From NCBI RefSeq assembly GCF_002262935.1, contig NZ_NPIA01000011.1:1-52439 (forward strand): a DNA stretch of 52,439 bases, in the 5' to 3' direction. Shown here in pieces: positions 19,928 to 29,200 of this stretch. The first letter of the stretch is position 1. The number at the start of each line of letters is the position of its first letter. Under the pieces are notes generated by a model. That model searched no databases and was not told the DNA's origin. It saw only the letters and a list, made by a program, of their open reading frames with translations. A program made the translations under genes and the position numbers. This stretch comes from Lottiidibacillus patelloidae (lineage in GTDB: Bacteria; Bacillota; Bacilli; Bacillales; SA5d-4).

Positions 19928-20359
19928 CTAGCCACGCTTAGCTCCTCTGCCTCCGCGCTTTGATTCCGTATTGCGACGCAGTGAAGCTAAGTTTTCTTCA
20001 CTATCCTTCAAGAAACGACTCATTTTCGATTCGAAATTTTCCATCGGCTTTCTTGGAGGTCTAGGTGAACGTTGTGGTTTTCCAGAACGTGGTGGTCTTG
20101 AAGAAGATGCCGCTTTATTCTCACTTTCGTTCGCCTTTTTAATTGATAGTCCAATCTTGCCATCTGACTCAACGTTGATGACTTTAACTTGAACTTCATC
20201 TCCGACCTTTAAAAAATCATTAATGTCTTTGACATAATTGTCAGCAACTTCACTGATATGAACTAACCCTGTAGCACCTTCTGGAAGCTCAACGAACGCT
20301 CCAAAGTTTGTAATACCTGTGACCTTCCCTTGTAGCTTGCTGCCTACCTCGATTGACAT
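19928..20359 (-). CDS. yabR: S1-domain RNA-binding protein YabR
   Basis: General-stress-protein-13-like protein. A single S1 OB-fold occupies residues 1-72 (VGSKLQGKVTGITNFGAFVEL, ATGLVHISEVAD, VGDEVQVKVINVESDGKIGLSIK). A long basic, Pro/Arg/Ser-rich tail follows (about 75-143, with PRPPR and RGGRGAKRG), probably disordered and RNA-binding. Length 143 (B. subtilis YabR 128). Its molecular role is not established. The position after divIC and before the tRNA-Met/Glu pair is conserved. It has its own strong promoter, overlapping the end of divIC, and its own terminator. Confidence 0.9.
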   Translation of the reverse strand: MSIEVGSKLQGKVTGITNFGAFVELPEGATGLVHISEVADNYVKDINDFLKVGDEVQVKVINVESDGKIGLSIKKANESENKAASSSRPPRSGKPQRSPRPPRKPMENFESKMSRFLKDSEENLASLRRNTESKRGGRGAKRG

Positions 20360-20409
20360 AAAAAAATTGCTCCTCCTTAAGAAATAAAAAAGTTAACATT
20401 ACTTTCTTT

Positions 20410-20439
20410 ATTATACGTTACAGAAAATTGCAATGTCAA
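20410..20439 (-). promoter_or_regulatory. yabR promoter (sigma-A)
   Basis: Consensus elements on the minus strand: -35 TTGACA (20434-20439), 18-bp spacer, -10 TATAAT (20410-20415). The -35 hexamer contains the divIC stop codon (20436-20438). Confidence 0.8.
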
Positions 20440-20813
20440 TTTGATGATGGCGGGGTTATGAAAACCTTCTCACCTTCACTTGACAAAAATAAGTCTCTTC
20501 TAGCAAGTTCTGCTATATATTCATTATCATTTAATTTAATAACTTCTTGTTGTAATTGCTTTTGTTCCTTCTTTAAAGTAACTAATTTTTCTTCCATTGC
20601 TTCTTTTTCTTTTAGTTGACTTGCAATTTTTGCGTCTTGATTGTTCATCATGACAAGCATAGGTACTGTAATTATAGTCATTATTACTACGAGTGCAATT
20701 AAACGGTTCTTCAAGTAATTACGCTTTGTATTAGTTTTAACTTGGACCTCATTTTCATACTGTGCGTATTCTGAATGAATTTGAGTAATCTTTCGTTTTC
20801 TTGCCGGTTCCAT
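20436..20813 (-). CDS. divIC: Cell-division protein DivIC (FtsB-like)
   Basis: Bitopic membrane protein of the divisome that forms a coiled-coil complex with DivIB and FtsL. It has a basic cytoplasmic N-terminus (1-36), one membrane helix (about 38-57: LIALVVIMTIITVPMLVMM), then an extracytoplasmic coiled coil (about 62-98, charged heptads) and the DivIC tail LNDNEYIAELARRDLFLSSEGEKVF. Length 125 equals B. subtilis DivIC. It follows yabQ by 15 bp and so belongs to the yabP-yabQ-divIC unit. No separate promoter was identified, though vegetative cells need one. Confidence 0.94.
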   Translation of the reverse strand: MEPARKRKITQIHSEYAQYENEVQVKTNTKRNYLKNRLIALVVIMTIITVPMLVMMNNQDAKIASQLKEKEAMEEKLVTLKKEQKQLQQEVIKLNDNEYIAELARRDLFLSSEGEKVFITPPSSN

Positions 20814-20828
20814 ACGTTATTGAACCTC

Positions 20829-21434
20829 CTAACTCCGCCATTTCTTAATCCATTGCTTTACTTTATTCTGTAATAATACCCAATATCCTTTTCCTTTTAA
20901 CAAAATTTCCTTCCCTTTGTGTAAATAATTTTTAATCTTTGTCGGAAGTAATGCATAAAGAAGCTTTAAGATCCAGGATATTATCGCAAGAAAGAATTTG
21001 CATATTGATAGGAATATGGTGTAAATTACCTTTCCTATCATCATACATAAAGCAAGAACTAGTTGCAACAGCCATATAATGGGCTTAATAATAAGTCCAT
21101 TGATGAGTTTTCGCAAAAAACGATACAAGGTAATTGTAATGGAAATTAATCTTTCTAATAGTCTCATGTATATTGACTTGAATAAACTTTGGTACATTGC
21201 ATATCCACAAAGTAATGCTAAAAAAACAAATATGCGAAGTTCACCCTCATTTACATTAAGTAAAACAAGGAAGATTAATAAACCTTGGCATACCCAAAAC
21301 AAAAAATCATTAATAAATAATATAATCGATTTTTGCTTCTCGATAAATCGTTTATACGTATCAAGTGCAGCACCAACCTCTACCCCCATTGCTATCATAG
21401 CCAATGTAGTTAGAAATTGAACGGAAAGACTCAT
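20829..21434 (-). CDS. yabQ: Spore cortex membrane protein YabQ
   Basis: Integral membrane protein required for spore cortex formation, made in the mother cell under sigma-E in B. subtilis. N-terminal SVQFLTTLAMIAMGVEVGAALDTYKRF is characteristic. About four to five hydrophobic segments follow (near 4-22, 38-55, 65-85, 115-165) with a basic C-terminal tail. Length 201 (B. subtilis 211). Its ATG overlaps the yabP stop as ATGA, so translation is coupled. The biochemical activity is unknown. Confidence 0.9.
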   Translation of the reverse strand: MSLSVQFLTTLAMIAMGVEVGAALDTYKRFIEKQKSIILFINDFLFWVCQGLLIFLVLLNVNEGELRIFVFLALLCGYAMYQSLFKSIYMRLLERLISITITLYRFLRKLINGLIIKPIIWLLQLVLALCMMIGKVIYTIFLSICKFFLAIISWILKLLYALLPTKIKNYLHKGKEILLKGKGYWVLLQNKVKQWIKKWRS

Positions 21435-21739
21435 TTAAATAACTTGCTAAAGAACCCTTTAGCTTTCTCCGTTTGCTGCTCATCTAGGTATACAATATCA
21501 AATACTTTCCCTTTGATTGAGACATTCCCTTTATCTACATCTAAGTTTTTCATTGATAAGTTTTGACCACGAATCGATAAGTAACCCATAGATGTTTCCA
21601 GTAAAAACTCTTCATTATCAAAGCTTTCCACCTGTTTTACGCCGGTGATTTCTACCGCTCTCCTCCCTCTCATAATAATGTCATGCTGTGCTTCAGTTGC
21701 ACCTTTATTCACTGTATTATTTTCATAATAGCGTTCCAT
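21431..21739 (-). CDS. yabP: Spore cortex protein YabP
   Basis: Small soluble sporulation protein (102 residues; B. subtilis 100) needed with YabQ for cortex assembly and related to YqfC. Characteristic stretches are HDIIMRGRRAVEITGVKQVESFDNEEFLLET and GYLSIRGQNLSMKNLDVDKGNVSIKG. No catalytic motif is visible. The ATG follows GAGGGAGG. First gene of the yabP-yabQ-divIC unit, behind a possible sigma-E promoter. Confidence 0.92.
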   Translation of the reverse strand: MERYYENNTVNKGATEAQHDIIMRGRRAVEITGVKQVESFDNEEFLLETSMGYLSIRGQNLSMKNLDVDKGNVSIKGKVFDIVYLDEQQTEKAKGFFSKLFK

Positions 21740-21764
21740 TACTATCGCCTCCCTCTACCAAAAT

Positions 21765-21794
21765 ATTTATGAGAATTTATGAATAAATAGAACA
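21765..21794 (-). promoter_or_regulatory. Possible sigma-E promoter of yabP
   Basis: Minus strand: -35-like GTTCTATT (21787-21794), 14-bp spacer, -10-like CATAAATA (21765-21772). It resembles the sigma-E pattern (ATATT, then CATAcAaT) and would give a leader of roughly 20 nt before the yabP Shine-Dalgarno and start. The match is imperfect. Confidence 0.4.
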
Positions 21795-21845
21795 AGCCCT
21801 CTATAAATCTTTGTAGAAAGAGAGTAATTTATTTCTAAAGGGTAA

Positions 21846-21874
21846 AAAACCCATCCTTTAAATGGATGGGTTTT
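21846..21874 (-). terminator. rqcP terminator overlapping the stop codon
   Basis: Hairpin AAAACCCATCC/GGATGGGTTTT whose loop contains the rqcP stop; the ascending arm encodes the last codons. A T run follows on the minus strand. Confidence 0.85.
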
Positions 21875-22127
21875 CGATTCTTTCTTCTTTTACGATAGAG
21901 TAAAGTTCTTCTGCTTCAGCTTTTTTCGCATTCTCAGATATCGCTTCTACCTTTACCGTTAATATTTTTTGGCCAAATTTAAGTGTTAGCTCATCGCCGA
22001 CTTTAACTTTTGTACTTGCTTTCGCTTCAAGCCCATTAATAGAAACACGACCACTATCTGCCACTTCCTTCGCTAGTGTTCTTCTCTTAATGATCCGCGA
22101 AACTTTTAAAAATTTATCTAATCTCAT
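21858..22127 (-). CDS. rqcP: S4-domain ribosome quality-control factor RqcP (YabO)
   Basis: Heat-shock-15-like S4 RNA-binding protein that binds the large subunit and supports C-terminal alanine tailing by RqcH on stalled nascent chains. The S4 motif fills the N-terminal half: MRLDKFLKVSRIIKRRTLAKEVADSGRVSINGLEAKASTKVKVGDEL in outline. Length 89 (B. subtilis 86). It lies 86 bp after yabN and ends inside a terminator hairpin. The yabM-yabN-rqcP order is conserved in Bacillus. The RqcP role is established for the B. subtilis protein and inferred here by orthology. Confidence 0.92.
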   Translation of the reverse strand: MRLDKFLKVSRIIKRRTLAKEVADSGRVSINGLEAKASTKVKVGDELTLKFGQKILTVKVEAISENAKKAEAEELYSIVKEERIENPSI

Positions 22128-22213
22128 TTAATTACACCTCTCCCCAAATAAATCACTAAAATGCTTTTCCTCGTAACATTCTCTTAAGAATGCAAAAGTC
22201 CTGCAATTACATT

Positions 22214-23668
22214 TTATCTTTTCTTCGCTTGATTCCATAAGTTATCCATTTCTTCAAGAGACATATCTTCTAATTTTACGCCTGATTTTTTCGCATTTTC
22301 TTCAATAAAATGAAAACGTTTTTCGAACTTACGAATACAACTATTGATTGCGATTTCAGGGTCAATCTTCAAGAATCTAGTAACATTGACAATCGCAAAT
22401 AATAGGTCGCCTATTTCTTCTACCTGCTTATCATAATCTTGTTGAAAAACTTCATGGAATTCTGTGACCTCTTCACGAACTTTTTCCCAAGCATCCACTA
22501 CATTTGGCCAGTCAAATCCAACTTTAGCCGCTTTTTTCTGAATGGCATATGCTTTTAAAAGCCCTGGTAAACTTTTATTAACACCACTTAAATGTGAGTA
22601 ATCGCTAGCATTTTTCTTTTCTCTATTTTTAATCTTTTGCCAGTTCTCGACAACTTGCTCTTCTGTTTGTAACTTTACATCTGCAAAAACGTGAGGGTGG
22701 CGGCGAATCATTTTCTCGCTTAAATTCTTAATAACATCGTCAATTGAAAAATAGCCATCGTCTTCGCCGATTTGAGCATGAAGTAATACTTGTAAAAGAA
22801 CATCGCCAAGCTCTTCAATGAGATGGTCATCATCCTGTTCATCAATAGCTTCAAGAACTTCATAGCTTTCTTCTATTAAATATTTTTTTAGCGTTTCATG
22901 TGTTTGTTCTTTATCCCACGGACAACCGTTCGGTCCACGTAAAGTTGCAATGGTTTGACGCAGAAACTCAAAATTACGATAAAGTACTTCTTCCTTTTTT
23001 ACAGGTGGAACATATACAGAAGTTAAATTACTAAGAGTCACCGCTCGGTCTAATTCATGTAATTTTACGGTTTCTATCTTTTCTTCCATACTACCCGCAG
23101 CTGTTACAATTTTAACTTCATAATCATCTGGCAATAGCTCCATTAATGTTAACTTCACCTCTGAAGCGATAAAGGCATCATAAACTTGGCTAATAATGAT
23201 ATGATGACGTACTTGTAATTCGTTCCGCTTCAACACTGTTCCATCAACAAATTGACACCCATCGTTCGGGTCTATTTTAAGTGCAGTAAACAGAGTGTCC
23301 AGAAAGCTTTGGCCTCCCGCAATATTTATTTTATACCCGCGTTTTTTTCCTTCTTCTAATAATAATTGCACTGTACTCTCTGCAACCATTGGATGTCCTG
23401 GTACTGCATAAACTATATCTTTCGTTTCAGCTTCACTTAATAGCTTTTCCGCGATAGTAGCATATACGTCTTCAAACGCTTTATTTTCCTCATATATATT
23501 GTCATATGAACAATAGTGAACACCTTCTGTTTCTAAATAGGGTACAACTGGGTGTTCCTTCGTACGTAAATATAACGCTTCCGCCTCTTTTAATATTCGT
23601 AATGTACCTAGTGTGATCTGCTGCTCATCACCAGCACCTAGACCAATAATTTTAATAGATTTACTCAC
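22214..23668 (-). CDS. yabN: YabN: tetrapyrrole methylase-like domain fused to MazG
   Basis: Bifunctional-looking protein of 484 residues. The N-terminal part (about 1-225) is a tetrapyrrole/SAM methylase-like fold (IKIIGLGAGDEQQITLGTLRIL, YAVPGHPMVAESTV). The C-terminal part (about 235-484) is a MazG nucleoside triphosphate pyrophosphohydrolase with GCPWDKEQTHETLKKYLIEES and repeated EExxE-type metal-binding sets, which probably hydrolyses non-canonical NTPs. The methylase substrate is unknown. GTG start at 23668 with AAGGATGA; 13 bp after yabM. Length and fusion match B. subtilis YabN (489). Confidence 0.93.
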   Translation of the reverse strand: MSKSIKIIGLGAGDEQQITLGTLRILKEAEALYLRTKEHPVVPYLETEGVHYCSYDNIYEENKAFEDVYATIAEKLLSEAETKDIVYAVPGHPMVAESTVQLLLEEGKKRGYKINIAGGQSFLDTLFTALKIDPNDGCQFVDGTVLKRNELQVRHHIIISQVYDAFIASEVKLTLMELLPDDYEVKIVTAAGSMEEKIETVKLHELDRAVTLSNLTSVYVPPVKKEEVLYRNFEFLRQTIATLRGPNGCPWDKEQTHETLKKYLIEESYEVLEAIDEQDDDHLIEELGDVLLQVLLHAQIGEDDGYFSIDDVIKNLSEKMIRRHPHVFADVKLQTEEQVVENWQKIKNREKKNASDYSHLSGVNKSLPGLLKAYAIQKKAAKVGFDWPNVVDAWEKVREEVTEFHEVFQQDYDKQVEEIGDLLFAIVNVTRFLKIDPEIAINSCIRKFEKRFHFIEENAKKSGVKLEDMSLEEMDNLWNQAKKR

Positions 23669-23681
23669 AATATCATCCTTC

Positions 23682-25268
23682 TTATCTTTCTCTTTTTAAT
23701 ATTGGAATTTTTTTTGCGATAGGAAGAGCCTTAAGTTCCTCTTCAGAATAAACACCGACAAATATAATCGTCCCAAGATAAACGGCTACTCCTAGAACTG
23801 CTGTACTTAGGGCAATAAAAGCTGCTCCTAAGCGCGTGTTCATATGTAAGTGAAGGAAATCACTTATTAAAAATTGCCAACTACTGCACGCAACAATTAG
23901 GAAGATTGTTGCTAATAACATTAATAGTATTTTTTTTAATGAAGGTATACAACCTCCAACTTTTCTAAGCATTGCAATGACATTTAATAATGCAATAAAA
24001 GAAAAACCTATTACTGTGGCAAGAGCAGCTCCTTTCGTTGCATATATAGGAATTAAAGCTAGAGATAATATGATTTTTAAAATAATACCATAAGTGACGT
24101 GGCGAGCAGTCAACCCGATATAACCTACACCTTGTAGCACAGCCGATGTAGTAGAAGTTATAGAACTGAAAAGGATTGAAAAACTTAAAATAAGTAAAAC
24201 ATCTGTTCCTTTTCCGTCTGTAAAAAGCATAATATTTACAGGTTCGATTATAATTGCTAGTCCAGCAACTGCTGCAAGCCCGAATAATAAACTAGTTCGC
24301 AACGCTAACTCCGCTTTACTTCTTAGTTCTTCCCATTTCTTTTGCGCAAAAACAGTAGCTAACATCGGAATAAGTGGTAATGCAATTGATGTAGCAATAA
24401 CTGTTCCTAGCTGTATTAATGGTTGTCCTCGATCATAAACACCTTTCATGATTTTAGCTTCCTCTACGTTAATACCTATTGTTTTTAATAAAGGAACCAT
24501 CGTAAACGCATCAATTGCCTGAAATAAAATTAAGGCCATTGCGCTTAAACAAATCGCAAAGCCATGCATATATATTTTCTTTATAACAGTTGTATACCCG
24601 TTGACCTTCTTAATGTGCATTAAGAAAGCTCGATATGATATGTCTTCTCTACTAATTAAAAATAATAAAACACCTGCAAAGAACACTCCTATTATTGATC
24701 CAAATGCAGCACCAGTACCTACCACATAATCTCCAAAACCGTTTTTAACAAAAATGTATGTAAACGTTAATATTACCGTAATGCGTATAACCTGTTCGAT
24801 AATTTGAGTCATAGCTGTCGGTTTCATGTCGCCCAGTCCTTGATAATACCCGCGAACAACAGCGACAAATGGGACAAATAAAAAAATAAAAGAAATTGCT
24901 CGAATCGGCAGTACCAATTGATTGTCTTGCATAAATGAAGCGATAACAGGGGCTCCTAAATAAAAGATTAGAAATATTACTAATCCAGCTATTTGTAAAC
25001 TAATAAAGGATAACGCCAAAAACTCTTGGAGCTTCTCTTTGTTTTTAACTCTATATTCTGCAACAAATTTAGAAATTACAACTGGAAAACCAATCGTTGC
25101 AAAAATGATTGCCATCCCATAAAAAGGATATACTTGTTGATAAACATAAAATCCGATATCTCCAGCCATATTTTGATACGGCACTCGATATATTGCAGAA
25201 ATTACTTTTGTAATTACTCCGGCTATTGATAATATAATTGCACCTTTCAATAGCGTTCCTTTACTCAT
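23682..25268 (-). CDS. yabM: MOP-superfamily flippase (YabM, SpoVB/MurJ-like)
   Basis: Polytopic polysaccharide-type transporter of the MATE/MurJ superfamily (SpoVB branch), about 14 hydrophobic helices over 528 residues. N-terminal SKGTLLKGAIILSIAGVITKVISAIYRVPYQNMAG, RGYYQGLGDMKPTAMTQIIEQVIRI and SAVLQGVGY are typical. It probably flips a lipid-linked envelope or spore precursor; the substrate is not known. I use the ATG at 25268, where the conserved sequence begins. The frame stays open 13 codons further and the Shine-Dalgarno (GGTGAGG) is rather close, so the start is somewhat uncertain. Followed by yabN. Confidence 0.87.
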   Translation of the reverse strand: MSKGTLLKGAIILSIAGVITKVISAIYRVPYQNMAGDIGFYVYQQVYPFYGMAIIFATIGFPVVISKFVAEYRVKNKEKLQEFLALSFISLQIAGLVIFLIFYLGAPVIASFMQDNQLVLPIRAISFIFLFVPFVAVVRGYYQGLGDMKPTAMTQIIEQVIRITVILTFTYIFVKNGFGDYVVGTGAAFGSIIGVFFAGVLLFLISREDISYRAFLMHIKKVNGYTTVIKKIYMHGFAICLSAMALILFQAIDAFTMVPLLKTIGINVEEAKIMKGVYDRGQPLIQLGTVIATSIALPLIPMLATVFAQKKWEELRSKAELALRTSLLFGLAAVAGLAIIIEPVNIMLFTDGKGTDVLLILSFSILFSSITSTTSAVLQGVGYIGLTARHVTYGIILKIILSLALIPIYATKGAALATVIGFSFIALLNVIAMLRKVGGCIPSLKKILLMLLATIFLIVACSSWQFLISDFLHLHMNTRLGAAFIALSTAVLGVAVYLGTIIFVGVYSEEELKALPIAKKIPILKRER

Positions 25269-25320
25269 TACCTCACCATCCACAAACACAAATATCAATT
25301 GTTTCATTATATCATAATAA

Positions 25321-25475
25321 GAAAAGCTGATGCTCCCGTTTAGCGCCGTATAACCTTATCGTACTTCGACTCGAAATAAAGGAAACACGATGAGCTTTGC
25401 GAATCGATGTTGACTTATCGCAAACGAGAAGTATGAAGTTAACTAGTCGCTAGGAGTCGAAGCTAGACAGATAAA
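25321..25475 (-). repeat. Structured intergenic repeat, unit 1
   Basis: Non-coding block between spoVT and yabM. It opens with GAAAAGCTGA (25321-25330), the same decamer that opens the units at 25476 and 39888. Internal inverted repeats are CTTCGACTC/GAGTCGAAG (25364-25372 with 25454-25462) and TTGCGA/TCGCAA (25397-25402 with 25418-25423). Its right end, reverse-complemented, reads GTCTAGCTTCGACTCCTAG and matches a stretch of the 23S-5S spacer at 16 of 19 positions. Strand is nominal. Confidence 0.6.
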
Positions 25476-25575
25476 GAAAAGCTGAAGGAATCGCTAATTT
25501 CACTAAACACGCCGATGTCCTGTCGGCAACGTGAAATTCCTCGCAACCTAGCTTGTGCATAAAAACGGGCAAAGG
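25476..25575 (-). repeat. Structured intergenic repeat, unit 2 (tandem)
   Basis: Starts with the same GAAAAGCTGA decamer directly after unit 1. It contains a nested hairpin: outer AATTTCAC/GTGAAATT (25496-25503 with 25531-25538) and inner GCCGA/TCGGC (25511-25515 with 25523-25527). The right end is not sharply defined. No ORF or promoter is convincing here. The whole gene-free stretch 25269-25613 is accounted for by the yabM upstream region, these two units and the spoVT terminator. Confidence 0.5.
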
Positions 25576-25586
25576 AAAACGAAAAA

Positions 25587-25605
25587 GAGGCAGCATAGCT
25601 GCCCC
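25587..25605 (-). terminator. spoVT intrinsic terminator
   Basis: Hairpin GGCAGC-ATA-GCTGCC followed by a T-rich run on the minus strand, 9 bp after the spoVT stop. Confidence 0.85.
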
Positions 25606-25613
25606 TTAACATC

Positions 25614-26153
25614 TTATTGTTCCATTTGTCTTGCAAGAAAGTTTGCTGCAGTTTCTACTAGCTTTTGCTCAACGTCACCCATCGACTTCTCGTCTTTGGA
25701 TATAAACAACACTGCACCAATCGGATCTCCGCCTGCAATAATTGGGGCAACAATAAAAGAAGAAATCTCTTCTCCATGCCCATCAATAATTTCCGTTTCA
25801 CCTTCTGGACTTTGTAAATTTGTTGATCTTTCATCCATTGTTTTCTCAACAACTTGTCCTATGCTTTTGTTTAAGTATTCTTTTTTGGATCCACCAGATA
25901 CTGCGATGAACGTATCGCGATCTGCAATAAGTACTAAATGACCACTGCTATCATAAAGAGAGTCAGCGTATTCTTGGGCAAAATGACTTAATTCACTTAT
26001 TGGAGAGTACTTCTTCAAAATTACTTCTCCATCTCTGTCAACAAAGATCTCTAAAGGGTCGCCTTCTCTAATTCTTAATGTTCTTCTAATTTCTTTCGGT
26101 ATTACTACGCGACCTAAATCATCAATACGACGAACAATTCCTGTTGCTTTCAT
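25614..26153 (-). CDS. spoVT: Stage V sporulation regulator SpoVT
   Basis: Forespore transcription factor that modulates sigma-G genes, acting as activator or repressor. Residues 1-50 are the swapped-hairpin AbrB-type DNA-binding domain (MKATGIVRRIDDLGRVVIPKEIRRTLRI, REGDPLEIFVDRDGEVILKKY), closely resembling AbrB encoded at 44313. Residues 55-179 form a GAF-like domain (GHLVLIADRDTFIAVSG, SSFIVAPIIAGGDPIGAVLFIS). Length 179 equals that of B. subtilis within one residue. Own forespore promoter upstream and own terminator. Confidence 0.96.
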   Translation of the reverse strand: MKATGIVRRIDDLGRVVIPKEIRRTLRIREGDPLEIFVDRDGEVILKKYSPISELSHFAQEYADSLYDSSGHLVLIADRDTFIAVSGGSKKEYLNKSIGQVVEKTMDERSTNLQSPEGETEIIDGHGEEISSFIVAPIIAGGDPIGAVLFISKDEKSMGDVEQKLVETAANFLARQMEQ

Positions 26154-26243
26154 CTAGTGATGCCTCGCTTTCATCTTTGATGTTTTTATTGGCGCTTCAT
26201 AAAAGACTTACATCTAATGAAGATTTCACCATTAACTTGGTTA

Positions 26244-26273
26244 TAGTATCCTTCTCTTGCCAAGAACTATACA
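26244..26273 (-). promoter_or_regulatory. Probable sigma-G promoter of spoVT
   Basis: Minus strand: -35 TGTATA (26268-26273, full match to TGnATA), 17-bp spacer, -10 GATACTA (26244-26250, one mismatch to CATnnTA). The leader to the spoVT ATG would be about 85 nt. spoVT is sigma-G-dependent in B. subtilis. Confidence 0.55.
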
Positions 26274-26284
26274 TTTTGTCCAAA

Positions 26285-29200
26285 TTATGAAGAAGAAATT
26301 GTATCTCTTTTTAGGTCCTTCATTTTTATCAAGAATTTTTCCACTAATAGTAGAGCTTCAGACATCGCTATTCCTTTAGCGTTTACGCCAACTTTAAACT
26401 TTTTATGGTCAATTAATATAGGCGATTGAAATTTCCTTCCAAAGTCTGTTACTGCACCATAAAGTAAGGCAGGATCTGTCTCATTTGAACCTTCTTCTGT
26501 AAACAATATTTCAATTACATTTCTTCGCTCTGAAATAGATTCCACTTTATGCTTTTGTGATAATATTTTAATTGATGCTACGCGAAATAAATCTTCAACT
26601 TCTCCAGGGTACTCTCCGAAGCGATCAATCATATCTGATTGCAAATCAAAAATATCTTCTTTTGTCTGTAACGCTCGGAATCGTTTGTACATATCGATCT
26701 TTTGTTTTGAGTCTTCTATATAGTGATCAGGAATATAGGCATCAACTTCAAGGTTTAGTTCTACATCAGGTGTTTTCTCTTCCTTTTTCAACCCACGTTT
26801 TTCTTCAATTGCTTCCTGTAACATTTGAGAATATAAATCAAAACCAACTGAGTCAATATAACCATGCTGCTGTGCACCTAATAAATTTCCTGCTCCGCGT
26901 ATTGCTAAATCACGCATAGCAATTTTAAATCCGGAACCAAGCTCTGTAAATTCTTTAATGGCTTGTAACCTTTTTTCCGCAACCTCTGTTAAGACTTTAT
27001 CTCGTTGATATGTGAAGTAAGCATAAGCAACTCGATTGGATCTTCCGACTCTTCCTCTCAATTGATAAAGTTGTGATAATCCCATTTTATCTGCATCTTC
27101 TACAATTAATGTATTTACATTTGGAATGTCAACGCCAGTTTCTATAATCGTTGTGCTTACGAGGACATCATAATGCCCTTCAAGAAAATCAAGAATTACT
27201 GCTTCTAATTCATTTTCGTTCATCTGTCCATGCGCATAGGCAATTTTAGCTTCTGGCGCAAGCATTGATAAGGATTCTGCTTTTTTCTCAATGCCTTCAA
27301 CTTTGTTATATAAATAAAAAACTTGACCATCACGAGCCATTTCACGTTCAATTGCTTCACGTATTAGCCCAGGGTTTGATTCTACAACATACGTTTGAAC
27401 CGGATAGCGGTTTTCCGGTGGTGTTTCAATAACAGATAAATCGCGGACACCTAATAGTGACATATGAAGTGTCCGCGGTATCGGTGTTGCCGTTAACGTT
27501 AAGACGTCAACGTTTGTTTTTAGTTGTTTTAATTTTTCTTTATGCTTAACCCCAAAACGCTGTTCTTCATCAATAATTAATAAGCCTAAATCACGGTACG
27601 TTACATCTTTTGATAATAGTCTGTGCGTTCCTACTACAATATCAACAGTCCCTGCTTTTAACCCTTTTGTTGTCTCTGCTTGTTGCGCCTTCGTTCTAAA
27701 ACGACTTAACAGACCAATATTTATCGCATGATCTTGAAACCTTTCTGTTAACGTTTCATAATGCTGTTGCGCTAATATCGTTGTCGGGACTAAAAATGCT
27801 ACTTGTTTGCCATCGACAATTGCTTTAAATGCTGCACGAATAGCCACTTCTGTTTTCCCGTAACCAACATCGCCACATAATAAACGGTCCATCGGTTTTG
27901 TATCTTCCATATCCTTTTTTATTTCGTTAATTGTACGTATTTGATCATCCGTCTCTTGATATGGAAAAGAATCTTCAAATTCCCTTTGTTCTGAGCTATC
28001 TTCAGAGAAAGCATAGCCTTTTGCTGCTTCCCTTGCTGCATATAACTTAATTAGGTCATCGGCAATGTCTTCAACAGATGAGCGCACTTTGTTTTTTACT
28101 TTTTTCCAATCGCTTCCGCCAAGTGCATATATTTTAGGGTCTTTTCCTTCGGATCCAACAAACTTTTGCACTTGTTCAATTTGATCCACTGGTACGTAAA
28201 GCTGATCATTACCTGCATACTTTAAATGCAAGTAATCTTTATGTATACCGTTCATATCTAATGTTTTAATCCCTAAGTACTTCCCAATACCATGATTCAC
28301 ATGAACGACATAATCGCCAACTTTTAACTCACTGTAGCTTTTAATTCGTTCAGCATTAGACATTTTTTGCTTTTTAACTGGTTTTCTGACGCGTTGCTTA
28401 AATACTTCTGACTCCGTAATTACAACCAGCTTAAGCATTGGTAATTCAAATCCCGCACTTACACTAGAGGCAATTATTTGTGGGCGTTCAGAATTTATAA
28501 TTCCATCTCTACTAATATCAGCTTCTATTTTATAATCGTATAGTGCATTTCTTAACCGCTTTGCTCGTTCTTGGTCTGCCGCTAGGAAGACAACTGTTTG
28601 ATTCGCTCTTTGCCAACGGTCTAGTTCATTTTTCAATAAATGCAGTTGCCCATGAAAGTTTTGCATAGATTGACTAGGTAAGTTAATAAGTTTTTGTGGG
28701 TTCGTATTAGTCACATGGCGCATCATAAATGTGAAATATATTATAGGCTTATTATTTTGTGCCATTAACTCTTGAAAAGAATGAGATAAATTAAAGTTTG
28801 CTAAAAAGCCTCCTTGTGTTAGCAGTGTTGTCTGCCATTCCGCTTCTTCCTTTTCTAATCGTTCAGCTGCATCGTAAACTCTGCTCAATTCATCAATTAA
28901 TACTAGTCCATCTTTTGGCAAATAGTCTAGCAAACTATGTTTCTTTTCATAATATAAAGACATGTATTTATAATATTGATCAATAGGTTGATGTTGTTGA
29001 AGTTGTTCTAATTCATGGCCAATTTGCTCTGATAGAAGACCTTGAATTTTTTTATCTTTCACTGTTTTTAGTGTTTTTGCTAACTCTTCCTTTAATAACA
29101 TTGCAGCCCTGTCATATTGCTCATCAAAAAGAAGTGTTTCCTTTGCAGGTCCATATGTAATTTGCTCGAGCGTCTTTTCAAACGAACGTTGACTTTCTGC

